Shown: positions 9,320 to 18,553 of the stretch, piece by piece
How positions within the stretch are numbered: position 1 is the stretch's first letter
How the letters are laid out: every line of letters begins with the position of its first letter
From: Gemmatimonadota bacterium
Lineage (GTDB): Bacteria > Gemmatimonadota > Gemmatimonadetes > Longimicrobiales > Gaopeijiaceae
Assembly: GCA_022823145.1 (NCBI GenBank)
Contig: JAJDXS010000080.1
Location: 124,001-188,000 of the forward strand
DNA length: 64,000 nt
Direction of reading: 5' to 3'
Translations under genes and position numbers: made by a program
The notes under the pieces: generated by a model
Databases searched by the model: none
Told to the model about the DNA's origin: nothing
Seen by the model: the letters and a program-made list of their open reading frames with translations, nothing else

Positions 9320-11728
9320 ATGTCGGAGCGCGCTCTCCGGGTTCTGGAGTTCAGCAGAGCCCTGGGGTACGCGTCCGGCTTTGCCTCCACGACAGCGGGG
9401 CGGCGGGCGGTGCTGTCCCTGGAGCCGACGGGGGACCCCGGCGTGGTTCGTGCGAGGCTGGACGCGGTCGAGCAGGCGGGACGGTTCCTTGCGACGCGCC
9501 GGGACTGGACGTTTCCGGGTCTGCCGGACTCCGATGCGCCGGTGCTGCGTCTCGCGGTGGACGGTTCGGTCCTCTCGGCCGGGGAACTTGCACAGCTTGG
9601 CTTGCTGCTGACGGCGGGCCGCACGTTTCTGCGGGCCCTCTCGTCCCTGGACGAAGATCTGCCCGCGCTGCAGGCGCTGGGCACTCGCACGTTCTCCGAC
9701 CGGGCCCTCGAGAACGCCATCGTCCACAGCGTCGATCCGGAGGGATTCGTCCTCGACGGGGCGAGCAGCGAACTCCGCCGCCTGCGGACCCGGCTCGCCG
9801 GTGCGCACAATCGTGTGGTGTCCCACCTGGAGACCTTTCTACGGGGGGTGGACGACCGCCACCGCGTTCCGGAAGCGTCGGTGTCCATCCGGGAAGGCCG
9901 CTACGTCATACCGGTACGCAGGGAAGGGAGGAGGACGGTCGGCGGATACGTCCACGACGAGTCGGCTTCAGGTGCCACGGTCTTCATCGAGCCTCCCTCG
10001 GCGATCGACATGATGAACCGGGTACGCGAGCTGGAGCGGGCCGAGGCGCGGGAAGTCCTGAGGATTCTGCGCGCTCTTACGCGACGCTGCCGCCCTGTCG
10101 CGGCCCAACTTGCGGACTCCATCAACGCGCTGACCGAGATGGACAAGCTGGTTGCCCTGGCCCGGACCGCCGACCGCTGGGAGGGGTGTGCCCCCGAGAT
10201 CACCACTGGACCGCTTGCCATCCGCGCCGGCCGCCACCCGCTCCTGGTCGCTGCCGGCGTGGACGCCGTCCCGTTCGACCTCGACCTCGATCCGCACGAA
10301 CGGGTGGTCGTCGTCACAGGTCCCAACGCCGGCGGCAAGACGGTCTTCCTCAAATCCGTCGGGCTGATCGCCGCCCTCGCACAATCAGGGGTGGTTCCCC
10401 CGGTCGGGGCGGGGTCGCGCCTTCCGGTCTTCGACAGGTTCTTCGCCGATGTCGGGGACGAGCAGTCGATCGCCAATTCCCTGTCCACCTTTTCGGCGCA
10501 TCTCCGCAACCTCCAGGAGGTCCTGACGGACGCGACGGCCCGCTCCCTGGTCCTCATCGACGAACCCGGCGCCGGAACCGACCCGAGGGAGGGCGAGGCG
10601 CTGGCCCGCGCCGTCGTCGAGGTGCTGGCCGAGCGCGGGTGCGTTGCGGTCATCACTTCGCATCTGGGCGGGCTGAAGCGGCTGGCCCTGCCCGGCGACC
10701 GCATCGTCAACGCGTCACTGCGCTTCGACGGTGAGCGGCTGGCCCCCACGTACCGCTTCACCAAGGGACGTCCCGGGCGCAGCTACGGACTGGCGATCGC
10801 CCGGGGTCTCGGCTTTCCGGCAGAGGTGCTCGACCGCGCGGATGCCCATCGGGATCAGGCGGAGGCCCGGCTGGACGAACTGCTGGAAAACCTGGAGGCG
10901 AAGGAGGCCAGGGTGACGGGCCTTCTGGCCGAGCTGGGAGCGGAGCGGGAGCGTGCCGAGGCGCTGCGCCGGCAACTGCGGGGCCGCGAAGAGGACCTCC
11001 GCCGCTCGGAGAAGGAGCACGCCGGCCGCGCGCGCAGAGAGGCCCGCAAGCTCCTTCTCGACGCTCGCCGGGAGGTGGAGGAGGTGATTGCCGGGCTGAC
11101 CGCGCGCGCGGAGGCACAGGGGGAGCTCGACGAAGCCTTCCGCGATGCTCGCGCGTCGGTCGAGGCGGCGGCGCGGGCGCTCGAGGGGCCGCGGGCGGGA
11201 GGTCGAGCGCGGCGGGAGAAGGAGGGTCGCACCCGGTCCGCCGCGCTCGCCCCGGGCAGCACGGTGCGCGTGGCCGGACTGGATTCGCCGGGCACGGTGG
11301 TGGCGGTCGACGGACCTCGCGTGGTCGTCAGTGTCGGGGGAGTGCGCATGAAGGTGGACGGGGCGCGGGTCGTCCCGGCGGACGGGGGCGAACCGGGCGG
11401 ACGGACCGGCAGACGGACGGGAGAGCGTGGGACCGGGGACACGGCAGCGCCCCGGGCAACGGGGTGGGACGGGGTGGCGCCCGACCCCGCCACCGAGCTG
11501 GACCTGCGCGGCCAGCGTGCCGACGAAGCCGAACTTGCACTCTGCCGCGCGCTCGACGACGCCGCGGTGGCGGATCTCCGCGAATTGCGCGTCATTCATG
11601 GCAAGGGTACGGGAGCGCTGCGCAAGAGGGTGTCGGCGGTGCTGGAATCCGACCGGCGCGTGGAGAAGTTCCGGGCGGGCACACCCGCCGAGGGAGGGTA
11701 CGGAGTCACCGTGGTGAGGCTCAGGTAG
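9320..11728 (+). CDS. mutS2: Endonuclease MutS2
   Basis: MutS-family ATPase without mismatch-recognition domains. MutS2 suppresses homologous recombination and, in some bacteria, acts on collided ribosomes. The core domain has MutS-like helices, Walker A GPNAGGKT at 334-341 and Walker B LVLIDEPGAGTDP near 415. A long Arg/Glu-rich coiled coil runs at about 515-630. A KOW-like beta segment follows near 650 and a C-terminal Smr nuclease domain (LDLRGQRADEAE and VIHGKGTGALR) at about 725-802. A low-complexity Gly/Arg linker separates the last two. The length of 802 aa is usual. Confidence 0.94.
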   Translation: MSERALRVLEFSRALGYASGFASTTAGRRAVLSLEPTGDPGVVRARLDAVEQAGRFLATRRDWTFPGLPDSDAPVLRLAVDGSVLSAGELAQLGLLLTAGRTFLRALSSLDEDLPALQALGTRTFSDRALENAIVHSVDPEGFVLDGASSELRRLRTRLAGAHNRVVSHLETFLRGVDDRHRVPEASVSIREGRYVIPVRREGRRTVGGYVHDESASGATVFIEPPSAIDMMNRVRELERAEAREVLRILRALTRRCRPVAAQLADSINALTEMDKLVALARTADRWEGCAPEITTGPLAIRAGRHPLLVAAGVDAVPFDLDLDPHERVVVVTGPNAGGKTVFLKSVGLIAALAQSGVVPPVGAGSRLPVFDRFFADVGDEQSIANSLSTFSAHLRNLQEVLTDATARSLVLIDEPGAGTDPREGEALARAVVEVLAERGCVAVITSHLGGLKRLALPGDRIVNASLRFDGERLAPTYRFTKGRPGRSYGLAIARGLGFPAEVLDRADAHRDQAEARLDELLENLEAKEARVTGLLAELGAERERAEALRRQLRGREEDLRRSEKEHAGRARREARKLLLDARREVEEVIAGLTARAEAQGELDEAFRDARASVEAAARALEGPRAGGRARREKEGRTRSAALAPGSTVRVAGLDSPGTVVAVDGPRVVVSVGGVRMKVDGARVVPADGGEPGGRTGRRTGERGTGDTAAPRATGWDGVAPDPATELDLRGQRADEAELALCRALDDAAVADLRELRVIHGKGTGALRKRVSAVLESDRRVEKFRAGTPAEGGYGVTVVRLR

Positions 11729-13546
11729 ATGATTCCGGACAACGTCGTCGAAGAGGTGCGCGCCCGCGCAGACATCGTCGGGATCGTCGGCGAGTTCGTC
11801 CAGCTCAAGAAGGCGGGCAAGGACTTCCGGGGACTCAGCCCGTTCAAGGATGAGAAGACCCCTTCGTTCTACGTGATTCCGGCCAAGGCGTTCTTCCACG
11901 ACTTCTCGTCGGGCGAATCGGGCGACGTGTTCTCGTTCCTGATGAAGCACCAGGGCATGAGCTTCGTCGACGCGGTCAAGTACGTCGGTGCGCGCAGCGG
12001 TGTGGACGTGCGCGAGGTCAGGCGGGGAAAGAAGGGCGACGACCCGTGGCGCCCCTACTACGAGGCTTCCGCCTTCGCCGGGAGCTTCTTCCGGGAACGG
12101 CTCTGGGAATGGGACGGTGGCAAGGGCGCTCGCGAGTACCTGGAGAAGCGCGGGATCGGCCGCGAGGTCGGCGAGCGGTTCGGCATCGGCTATGCGCCGG
12201 ACGAATGGGAGGCCTTTCGCGAGGCGGCCTCCGTTCACGGCCTCGACGAAGGAATGCTGCTGGAACTGGGTCTCATCAAGAGGAGCGAGGGCCGTGATCG
12301 CCCCTACGACGCGTTTCGGAACCGCATCATCTTCCCGATCGAATCCGTCTCGGGACGCGTCCTGGCCTTCGGCGGCCGCATTCTGGGGCCGGCGGGGAAG
12401 GGGGCGCCCAAGTACCTGAACTCCCCGGAGAGTCCGATCTTCCACAAGGGCGCCGTCCTCTACGGGCTGGGGTGGGCCCGAAACCACATCCGCAGGCAGG
12501 GCGCCGCGCTGCTGGTCGAGGGGTTCATGGACGCCGTGTCCCTGGCCGCGGTCGACATCGGGAACGCGGTCGCGCCACTGGGCACCTCACTGACGGAGGA
12601 ACACGCCCGGCTGCTGGGCAACTACACCAGCCAGGTGCGGATCCTCTTCGATAGCGACCCCGCGGGCCTTCGTGCGACGTTCCGGGCCGCCAAGGTCCTG
12701 CTTGCACAGGGGCTGCGGGCATCCGTGGTGACCCTTCCCGAGGGCGAGGATCCCGACTCCGTGGCACGGTCCGAGGGCGCGGAGGGGGTGCTCGGATATG
12801 TCGGGCAAGCGGTCGACGTGCTCGATCGGCAACTCGCGATGCTCGAAGAGCGCGACTACTTCGCAACGATCGAGAAGACGCGCGATGCCCTCGATCGCCT
12901 GCTCCCGACGCTGAGGGCGGTCCAGGATGCCCGGCTCCGGGACATCTACATCACGCGTGTGGCCGACCGCACGGGGGTAAGAGCCGAGACACTCGAGGCC
13001 GAGCTGCGAAAGGGGGCCGCACCGCGGCTCGCGCAGGCACCCCGACGCACCCCGACGCCGAGGCGGCGCCCCGCGCCGCGCTTTCACGGCCTGGGGGTGG
13101 ATCGCCTGCTGATCCTGCTGCTCCTCAAGCATCGCAAATGGATCGACAAGGCCGCCGAGCGCGTCGGCCCATCGGACTTGGAGGACGGCGTGTACCGTGC
13201 GATCTTCGAAGGACTGATCGACGATCCGGAACTCCAGGCCCTGCCGGAAGGAACGATGCCGGAAGCGGTACTTCACTTCGAGCGCTTGATGAGCGACAGG
13301 GAAGTGCCTTCGCCCGCCGAGGCCATCTTCGAGGACGCCGTGCTCCAGATCGAAAACACGGCCCTCGATCGTCGACTCGAAGTGCTCGACGCCGAAATCG
13401 CGCGGGCCGGCGATGTCGAAAAACCCAGGCTGATAAGGGACAAGCAGGACCTGATCAGCAAGAAGAAATCCCGCGGCCCGGATTGGCGCAGGTCCGCGCG
13501 AAGGGCCGCAGGGAGCCCGCAATACCAAGGAGAAGGTGCACCGTGA
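11729..13546 (+). CDS. dnaG: DNA primase DnaG with degenerate zinc-binding domain
   Basis: Synthesises RNA primers at the replication fork. The N-terminal CHC2-type fold is recognisable, but all four zinc ligands are replaced: Ser37, Lys40, Asp58 and Ser61 stand where E. coli has Cys40, His43, Cys61 and Cys64, with the spacing preserved. The surrounding signature (EKTPSF, SGESGDVFSFLM) is intact. The TOPRIM core follows, with LLVEGFMDAV near 265 and ILFDSDPAGLRA near 310, then a C-terminal helicase-binding region. The family usually has these cysteines; I recall similar losses in Flavobacteriia, so this is probably functional. It starts directly after the mutS2 stop and overlaps the next gene by 4 nt. 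Confidence 0.95.
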   Translation: MIPDNVVEEVRARADIVGIVGEFVQLKKAGKDFRGLSPFKDEKTPSFYVIPAKAFFHDFSSGESGDVFSFLMKHQGMSFVDAVKYVGARSGVDVREVRRGKKGDDPWRPYYEASAFAGSFFRERLWEWDGGKGAREYLEKRGIGREVGERFGIGYAPDEWEAFREAASVHGLDEGMLLELGLIKRSEGRDRPYDAFRNRIIFPIESVSGRVLAFGGRILGPAGKGAPKYLNSPESPIFHKGAVLYGLGWARNHIRRQGAALLVEGFMDAVSLAAVDIGNAVAPLGTSLTEEHARLLGNYTSQVRILFDSDPAGLRATFRAAKVLLAQGLRASVVTLPEGEDPDSVARSEGAEGVLGYVGQAVDVLDRQLAMLEERDYFATIEKTRDALDRLLPTLRAVQDARLRDIYITRVADRTGVRAETLEAELRKGAAPRLAQAPRRTPTPRRRPAPRFHGLGVDRLLILLLLKHRKWIDKAAERVGPSDLEDGVYRAIFEGLIDDPELQALPEGTMPEAVLHFERLMSDREVPSPAEAIFEDAVLQIENTALDRRLEVLDAEIARAGDVEKPRLIRDKQDLISKKKSRGPDWRRSARRAAGSPQYQGEGAP

Positions 13547-14304
13547 CGGTCGAAACCGGTCAGATCTCCAGCCGGCTGCTGGAGCTGCAGACCATCGATG
13601 ACAGAATCCGGGAGGTCCGGGACAGGGTCGCTTCCTTCGACCCCATGCTCGAGGAAGTGGATGAACCGGCCCGCCAGCTGGAGCAGGAGGTGGAGGTCAC
13701 TTCGAACCGGGTGCGCGAACTGCACCTGGAGGAGCGGCGATTGCGTTTGGCCGTGGACGAAAAGCGGCAGCGCGTTCATCGGCTCGAAGAGCGCCTCAAC
13801 CTGGTCCGCACGCTTCGCGAGGAAGCGGCGGTCCAGGCGGAACTCGGTCTGGTGCGCCGGGCCCTCGACCAGGAGGAAGTCGAATTCGTCAGCCTGCTCG
13901 ACCAGATCGCGAAGTTCGAAGATCGCCTGGCGGCGCAGCGAGAGGCACTCGAAGAGGCGAAGTCGGTCGTGGGCCCGAAGAGGGACGAAATCCTCGCGCA
14001 GCAGGAGGCCGCCCGGGCGGATCTCGCCACCATGGAACTGGAGCGCGGTCTGTTCACGTCGGGCATCGACCAGCGCTACCTCTCGGTCTACGATGCCCTC
14101 AAGCGCAGCGGACGTCGCAGCTCGGTCACGCGCATGACGGCGAACGGTGCCTGCGGCGTGTGCTTCTCGCTGATTCCCCTGCAGCTCCAGAACGAGATCC
14201 TCACCACGGCCCCCCTGATCCGCTGTGAGGCGTGCGGTGTGATCGTGACCGCGCCGCTGCCCGAGGAAGCCGAGGCGTCGCCGGAGTCGGCGAACGGCGG
14301 GTGA
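13543..14304 (+). CDS. Coiled-coil protein with C4-type zinc ribbon (COG1579)
   Basis: 253-residue protein made of an antiparallel helical hairpin (about 10-185, heptad-rich in Glu, Arg and Leu) and a C-terminal zinc ribbon with Cys204, Cys207, Cys228 and Cys231 (CGVC and CEAC). This is the zf-RING_7/COG1579 architecture, known from structures but without a settled function; nucleic-acid binding is commonly suggested. The GTG start overlaps the dnaG stop and is preceded by AAGGAG. The stop overlaps the recJ GTG, embedding the gene between two DNA replication/repair genes. Confidence 0.85.
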   Translation: MTVETGQISSRLLELQTIDDRIREVRDRVASFDPMLEEVDEPARQLEQEVEVTSNRVRELHLEERRLRLAVDEKRQRVHRLEERLNLVRTLREEAAVQAELGLVRRALDQEEVEFVSLLDQIAKFEDRLAAQREALEEAKSVVGPKRDEILAQQEAARADLATMELERGLFTSGIDQRYLSVYDALKRSGRRSSVTRMTANGACGVCFSLIPLQLQNEILTTAPLIRCEACGVIVTAPLPEEAEASPESANGG

Positions 14305-16118
14305 GTTCGGGTCGTCGGGGCAGCCCGGTCGCCTCTGCGACCCGCCGCCGCCGTGCCGACGACGCAATCCTTCCCCCGAGACCGCGCTGGGCCATCTCCC
14401 CTTCACCCGGCCCGGCCGTCACCCGCACGCTGAAGGCCGCTCTCAAGCTTCCCGCTCCTCTCTGTCGTCTCCTGGCGGTCCGGGGCTATGAGACTCCCGA
14501 TGCTGCGAAGGCGTTTTTGCGTCCCATGCTGGACGGCCTCCACGACCCCGGCCTGCTGCTGGGGGCGCGGAAAGCGGCCCGCCGGCTGGCGCGCGCCGTG
14601 ACCGACCGCGAGATGGTGGTGGTCCACGGCGACTACGACGTGGATGGAATCACCGGAAGCGTGCTGCTGACCTCGTGGATCCGGGCTCTGGGCGGGCGCG
14701 CCGACGCGATCGTGCCCGACCGGCTTCGCGACGGCTACGATCTGTCGGACAGGGGAGTGGCGCGGGCGGCAAGGCGTGGTGCAGGGGTCCTGGTCACGGT
14801 CGACTGCGGAATCGTGGCGCACGAGCCCGTCCGGAAGGCCTCCGAGGCGGGAATGGACGTGATCGTCACCGACCACCACCGGCCGGGTGACACACTTCCG
14901 GACGCGCTCGCAGTGGTCAATCCGAACCAGCCGGGGTGCCCGTACCCCAATAAGGGCCTGTGCGGCGCGGGTGTCGCGTTCAAGACGGGCCAGCTTCTGG
15001 CCGGCGAGTTCGGCAGGCCGCCCGACGAGAGCTGGGACTACCTGGACCTGGCGGCGCTGGCGACGATCGCCGACATGGTGCCGCTGGAAGGCGAAAACCG
15101 CACGATCACGCGCTACGGGTTGAGGGCCCTGGAAGACACGTCGCGACCCGGCCTGCGGGCCCTCAAACAGCACGCGAGGCTGGAGCCCGGGCGACCGGTC
15201 GACGCAGCTTCGGTCGGGTTCCGTCTTGCGCCCCGGATCAACGCCGCCGGGCGGGTCGGAGACGCGGGCGACGCCCTCAGGCTGCTGCTCAGCAGCAACC
15301 CGACGGAGGCGCACCACTTCGCAACCAGCCTGGAGATGAACAACCAGCACCGGCGCCAGTTGGAGGACGGCGTCGTGGAAGAGGCGCTCGCGGAGCTACC
15401 CGTCCGGGACGGCTCGGTGTCGGAGGCGGGAGTCGTGGTGGCGGGGGAGGGCTGGCACAGCGGCGTCATCGGGATCGTGGCGTCGCGGCTGGTCGATCGT
15501 GTCTTCCGTCCGGTGATCGTGATCTCCTTCGACGGAGAGACGGGTCGCGGGAGCGCGCGCTCCATCCCGACCTTCGACCTCCACTCGGCCATCGCGAGCT
15601 GCGCCGGACACCTGGAGCGTTTCGGCGGCCACCACCAGGCGGCGGGGCTCGACATTCGCCGCGAGCATCTGCCTGCGTTCCGGGCGGCCTTCGAGCGGGT
15701 GGCGCGTAGGGAACTGGGGACCGACGAGCCCGTCCCCCAACTCCGCGCCGACATGGCCGTCACGCTGACCGAGATCGACCCCGGCTTCTACCACTACCTG
15801 CGCTATCTCGGCCCCTTCGGCCCCGGCAACCCGGAACCCGTGTTCGTTGCACAAGACGTGCATGTAAAATCCGTGAAAATACTTAAGGACAAACACCTCA
15901 AGTTTCACATGACCCACAACGGCGCCGGCCTTAACGCCATCGGCTTCGGGCTTGCGGACAGGCTGACCCCGGAATCGCTCGGCGCCGCGACCGGACCGAA
16001 CCGCTGGCGGGGCGCCACCCTTCCCCCCGTGGACGTGGCCTTCACCCTGATGGAGAACAACTTCCGGGGACACACGACCATCGAGGCGAAGGTCCGCGAC
16101 ATCAAAGCCGCCGAGTGA
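14301..16118 (+). CDS. recJ: Single-stranded-DNA-specific exonuclease RecJ
   Basis: 5'-3' exonuclease of the DHH superfamily, acting in recombination and mismatch/base-excision repair. Motifs visible are HGDYDVDGITG (motif I), TVDCGI, VTDHHRPG (the DHH), CGAGVAFK, and in the DHHA1 part GWHSGVIGIVASRL and FGGHHQAAGL. A C-terminal OB-like domain contains YLGPFGPGNPEPVF. The GTG at 14301 overlaps the stop of the preceding gene. The first ~30 residues are low-complexity Arg/Pro-rich. A short AT- and Lys-rich patch (bases ~15,855-15,910) contrasts with the rest but stays in frame within the conserved domain. Confidence 0.94.
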   Translation: MSSGRRGSPVASATRRRRADDAILPPRPRWAISPSPGPAVTRTLKAALKLPAPLCRLLAVRGYETPDAAKAFLRPMLDGLHDPGLLLGARKAARRLARAVTDREMVVVHGDYDVDGITGSVLLTSWIRALGGRADAIVPDRLRDGYDLSDRGVARAARRGAGVLVTVDCGIVAHEPVRKASEAGMDVIVTDHHRPGDTLPDALAVVNPNQPGCPYPNKGLCGAGVAFKTGQLLAGEFGRPPDESWDYLDLAALATIADMVPLEGENRTITRYGLRALEDTSRPGLRALKQHARLEPGRPVDAASVGFRLAPRINAAGRVGDAGDALRLLLSSNPTEAHHFATSLEMNNQHRRQLEDGVVEEALAELPVRDGSVSEAGVVVAGEGWHSGVIGIVASRLVDRVFRPVIVISFDGETGRGSARSIPTFDLHSAIASCAGHLERFGGHHQAAGLDIRREHLPAFRAAFERVARRELGTDEPVPQLRADMAVTLTEIDPGFYHYLRYLGPFGPGNPEPVFVAQDVHVKSVKILKDKHLKFHMTHNGAGLNAIGFGLADRLTPESLGAATGPNRWRGATLPPVDVAFTLMENNFRGHTTIEAKVRDIKAAE

Positions 16119-16124
16119 GGCGCC

Positions 16125-16661
16125 GTGCGCATCATAGCCGGAACGTGGAAGGGCCGGAGGCTGGCCACCGTGCGGGGACGCGGCGTGCGCCCCACCACGG
16201 ACCGGGTCCGCGAGGCCTGGATGTCGATCCTGGGCGACCGGCTTCGCGGGGCGGACGTGGCGGACCTCTTCGCAGGCTCGGGCGCGCTCGGTCTGGAGGC
16301 GATGAGCCGCGGCGCGGCCCACGTGACCTTCGTCGAGCGGAGCCACCGGGCCGTGCGCACCATCGAGCGCAACATCCGCACCCTCGGCGCCCGCGCCGCC
16401 ACGACGGTGATCCGGATCGACGCCCTTTCCCACATCCGAAACACGGCAGCCGACCACTACGACCTTGCCCTCGCCGATCCGCCCTACGAGCATGGCTACG
16501 CGCTGCGGCTCCTGGCCGCCTACCGGCAGGCACCGTTCGCGCGCGAACTGTGGATCGAGCACGACGTGCGCGAGGCCTTGCCCCCGGAGGCGGTGGCGGA
16601 GCAGCGCAGATACGGCGACACAGCGCTGACGAGGGTGACATGCACAGGAGATGACCCATGA
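16125..16661 (+). CDS. rsmD: 16S rRNA (guanine(966)-N(2))-methyltransferase RsmD
   Basis: SAM-dependent methyltransferase acting on G966 of 16S rRNA in the small subunit. The start MRIIAGTWKGRRL and TTDRVREAWMSIL are typical. The SAM motif DLFAGSGALGLEAMSRG lies at about 48-63 and the catalytic DPPY at about 124-127. It is 178 aa, the normal length. It starts with GTG six bases after recJ and overlaps coaD by 4 nt (ATGA). The rsmD-coaD pair is a widely conserved arrangement. Confidence 0.94.
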   Translation: MRIIAGTWKGRRLATVRGRGVRPTTDRVREAWMSILGDRLRGADVADLFAGSGALGLEAMSRGAAHVTFVERSHRAVRTIERNIRTLGARAATTVIRIDALSHIRNTAADHYDLALADPPYEHGYALRLLAAYRQAPFARELWIEHDVREALPPEAVAEQRRYGDTALTRVTCTGDDP

Positions 16662-17155
16662 CGACCTCCCCCCCCATCGTGGCGGTGTATCCCGGCTCCT
16701 TCGACCCGGTGACGCTGGGCCATGAAGACGTGGCGCGCCGCACGCTGCGCGTCTGCGACCGGCTGGTCGTGGCCGTGGCCGAGTCGTCGTCGCAGTCGAA
16801 GCGGCATCTCTTCGAGGTCCCTGAGCGCCTGGAGATCATGAGGGAGGTCTTCGCGGGCGATCCCGGCATCGAGTGCGTCTCGTTTTCGGGGCTCCTTGTC
16901 GACTTCGCGCGCGAGATGGGCGCCCGGTTCATCGTCCGCGGCCTCCGCGCGGTATCGGACTTCGAGTACGAATTCCAGATGGCGCAGATGAACCGCGAAC
17001 TCTGGGACGCGGCCGAAACCGTCTTCCTGGCACCCGACGTGCCCTACTCGTTCCTTTCCGCCTCGCTCGTCCGCGAAGTGGCCTCTCTCGGGGGCGACGT
17101 CACCAGCTTCGTATCGCCCCCCGTGCACGAGCGTCTGCGCCGACGCTTCGGATGA
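16658..17155 (+). CDS. coaD: Phosphopantetheine adenylyltransferase CoaD
   Basis: Penultimate step of coenzyme A synthesis: 4'-phosphopantetheine plus ATP to dephospho-CoA. The nucleotidyltransferase motif YPGSFDPVTLGHEDV lies at about 11-25 (TxGH-type), the RGLRAVSDFEYE segment near 90 and SASLVREVASLGGDV near 131. It is 165 aa, full length. The start overlaps the rsmD stop and its own stop overlaps pta, coupling CoA supply to an acetyl-CoA enzyme. Confidence 0.95.
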   Translation: MTTSPPIVAVYPGSFDPVTLGHEDVARRTLRVCDRLVVAVAESSSQSKRHLFEVPERLEIMREVFAGDPGIECVSFSGLLVDFAREMGARFIVRGLRAVSDFEYEFQMAQMNRELWDAAETVFLAPDVPYSFLSASLVREVASLGGDVTSFVSPPVHERLRRRFG

Positions 17156-18027
17156 CCTTCGCCGACCGGCTTCTGGAGCGAGCCGGGCCGCTGGACCGGA
17201 CGATCGCCTTCCCCGAGGGCGACGACCCGCGGGTTGCGGAGGCGGCCGGGATCCTCGCGCAGAGGTCGGTGGTCCGTCCCGTTCTCCTGCGGGAGGGGGA
17301 GGGAGGAGAGGAGGGCGGCGTCGGCACCGCGGGCAGCGCCCTGCAAAGGGCGGCGGCGATGCTCCGCGCGGGCCGGGTGGATGGCGTCGTGGCCGGCGCG
17401 GCGCACACGACCGCGCGCGTCATCCGCACCGCGCTCGGCGACGTCGGCCTGCGGGACGGCGTGCGCACCCTGTCCTCGTCGTTCTTCATGGAAGTCCCCG
17501 CATTCCGCGGCTCCGGCGCCGAGGTGCTGACCTTCACCGACCCGGCCGTCGTCCCCCGGCCCGGCCCCCGCCGCCTCGCGGAGATCGCGGCCGAGGCCGT
17601 GCGCCTGCGGCGTCAGGTGGTCGGCGACGAGCCCCGCGTGGCCTTCCTCTCCTACTCCACGCTTGGGAGCGCGGGGGGCCGGTCGGTCGAGGCAGTCAGG
17701 GAGGCCGTGGAGCGCTTCCGCGCGAGTCACCCGGATGTCGCCTCGGACGGTGAGCTCCAGGCCGATGCGGCGCTCGTGCCGGGGGTCGCACGGGCCAAGG
17801 CGCCGGATTCGGTCGTGGGCGGAGGCGCCAACATCCTCGTCTTTCCGAACCTCGATGCCGCCAACATCGCCTACAAACTGGTGCAGCGGCTCGCGGGGGC
17901 GGTGGCCCTGGGACCCATCCTCCAGGGGCTGCGGGCCCCGGTCAACGACCTGTCGCGGGGAGCCTCCTCCTCGGACATCGTCCTGGTGGCGGCGATCACC
18001 GCGCTCATGGCGTCCGAGCCCGGCTGA
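17152..18027 (+). CDS. pta: Phosphate acetyltransferase (short form)
   Basis: Interconverts acetyl-CoA and acetyl phosphate. It belongs to the phosphate acetyl/butyryltransferase family, shown by the FPEGDDPRV start, the GVVAGAAHTTARVIRTAL segment, the FLSYSTLGSAGG block and the C-terminal ALGPILQGLRAPVNDLSRG signature. At 291 aa it is shorter than the usual ~330, mainly through a missing stretch near residues 50-70, where a Glu/Gly-rich loop stands instead. It starts at ATG 17152 overlapping coaD. No acetate kinase gene is adjacent, so the partner must be elsewhere; a phosphate butyryltransferase role cannot be excluded. Confidence 0.85.
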   Translation: MTFADRLLERAGPLDRTIAFPEGDDPRVAEAAGILAQRSVVRPVLLREGEGGEEGGVGTAGSALQRAAAMLRAGRVDGVVAGAAHTTARVIRTALGDVGLRDGVRTLSSSFFMEVPAFRGSGAEVLTFTDPAVVPRPGPRRLAEIAAEAVRLRRQVVGDEPRVAFLSYSTLGSAGGRSVEAVREAVERFRASHPDVASDGELQADAALVPGVARAKAPDSVVGGGANILVFPNLDAANIAYKLVQRLAGAVALGPILQGLRAPVNDLSRGASSSDIVLVAAITALMASEPG

Positions 18028-18138
18028 TCGAGCACCCCGGGTGACAAGTTTTTATGTTGCGTTGCACCCCGGCGTCCTGCGCAGGCGGCCTTCGCGTCCG
18101 CGGGCCGGCGGAATCCACCCGGAGCCACAACCCCCGGA

Positions 18139-18477
18139 ATGAAGCACATGTCATTCAAGGCGCGCAGAGTCGGAAACGCCACGGTCGTCGACGTCGACGG
18201 ACAGCTCATCGTGGGCAACCGCCACGAGTTGAAGCGGCTCGTGCTCAAGGAGCTGGAAGGCGGCGCGCGCCGTTTTGTCATCGACTTCGCCCGCACCGGG
18301 TACATCGACTCCTCCGGCCTGGGCATTCTGATCAGCCTCTCCAAGCGGGTCCGCGAGCTCGGGGGCGAGCTTCGGCTTGCCTCGCTGAGCGAGGAGCTGC
18401 AGAGGCTCTTCGAACTCACCAAGCTCCACACACTCTTCGAGATCCGCGATTCCCTCGAGCAGGCCCTGTCCGATTAG
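18139..18477 (+). CDS. STAS-domain anti-anti-sigma factor
   Basis: 112-residue single STAS domain of the SpoIIAA/RsbV type. These bind the anti-sigma kinase when unphosphorylated and so release a sigma factor. The phosphorylation site motif TGYIDSSGLGIL is intact, with candidate Ser58/Ser59. An alternative ATG three codons later (18148) is possible. The next gene encodes both the matching kinase-type ATPase and a PP2C phosphatase, so the locus looks like a complete partner-switch module apart from the sigma factor. Confidence 0.85.
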   Translation: MKHMSFKARRVGNATVVDVDGQLIVGNRHELKRLVLKELEGGARRFVIDFARTGYIDSSGLGILISLSKRVRELGGELRLASLSEELQRLFELTKLHTLFEIRDSLEQALSD

Positions 18478-18553
18478 GGAACCACGGCAACCGGCCCAGG
18501 CGTCCGGACGGACGGCCGATCCCCCGCGGACCCGTCCCGACGCCCGCCCGGGG

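Noticed and set aside
8785-9888. Upstream extension of the orphan minus-strand gene into mutS2
   Set aside because: The extension is antisense to conserved YqeY and MutS2 sequence, and a ribosome-binding site supports the start at 8784.
15855-15910. AT- and Lys-rich patch inside recJ as a possible insertion or internal promoter
   Set aside because: It stays in frame inside the conserved C-terminal domain, and the -35/-10-like hexamers have wrong spacing.
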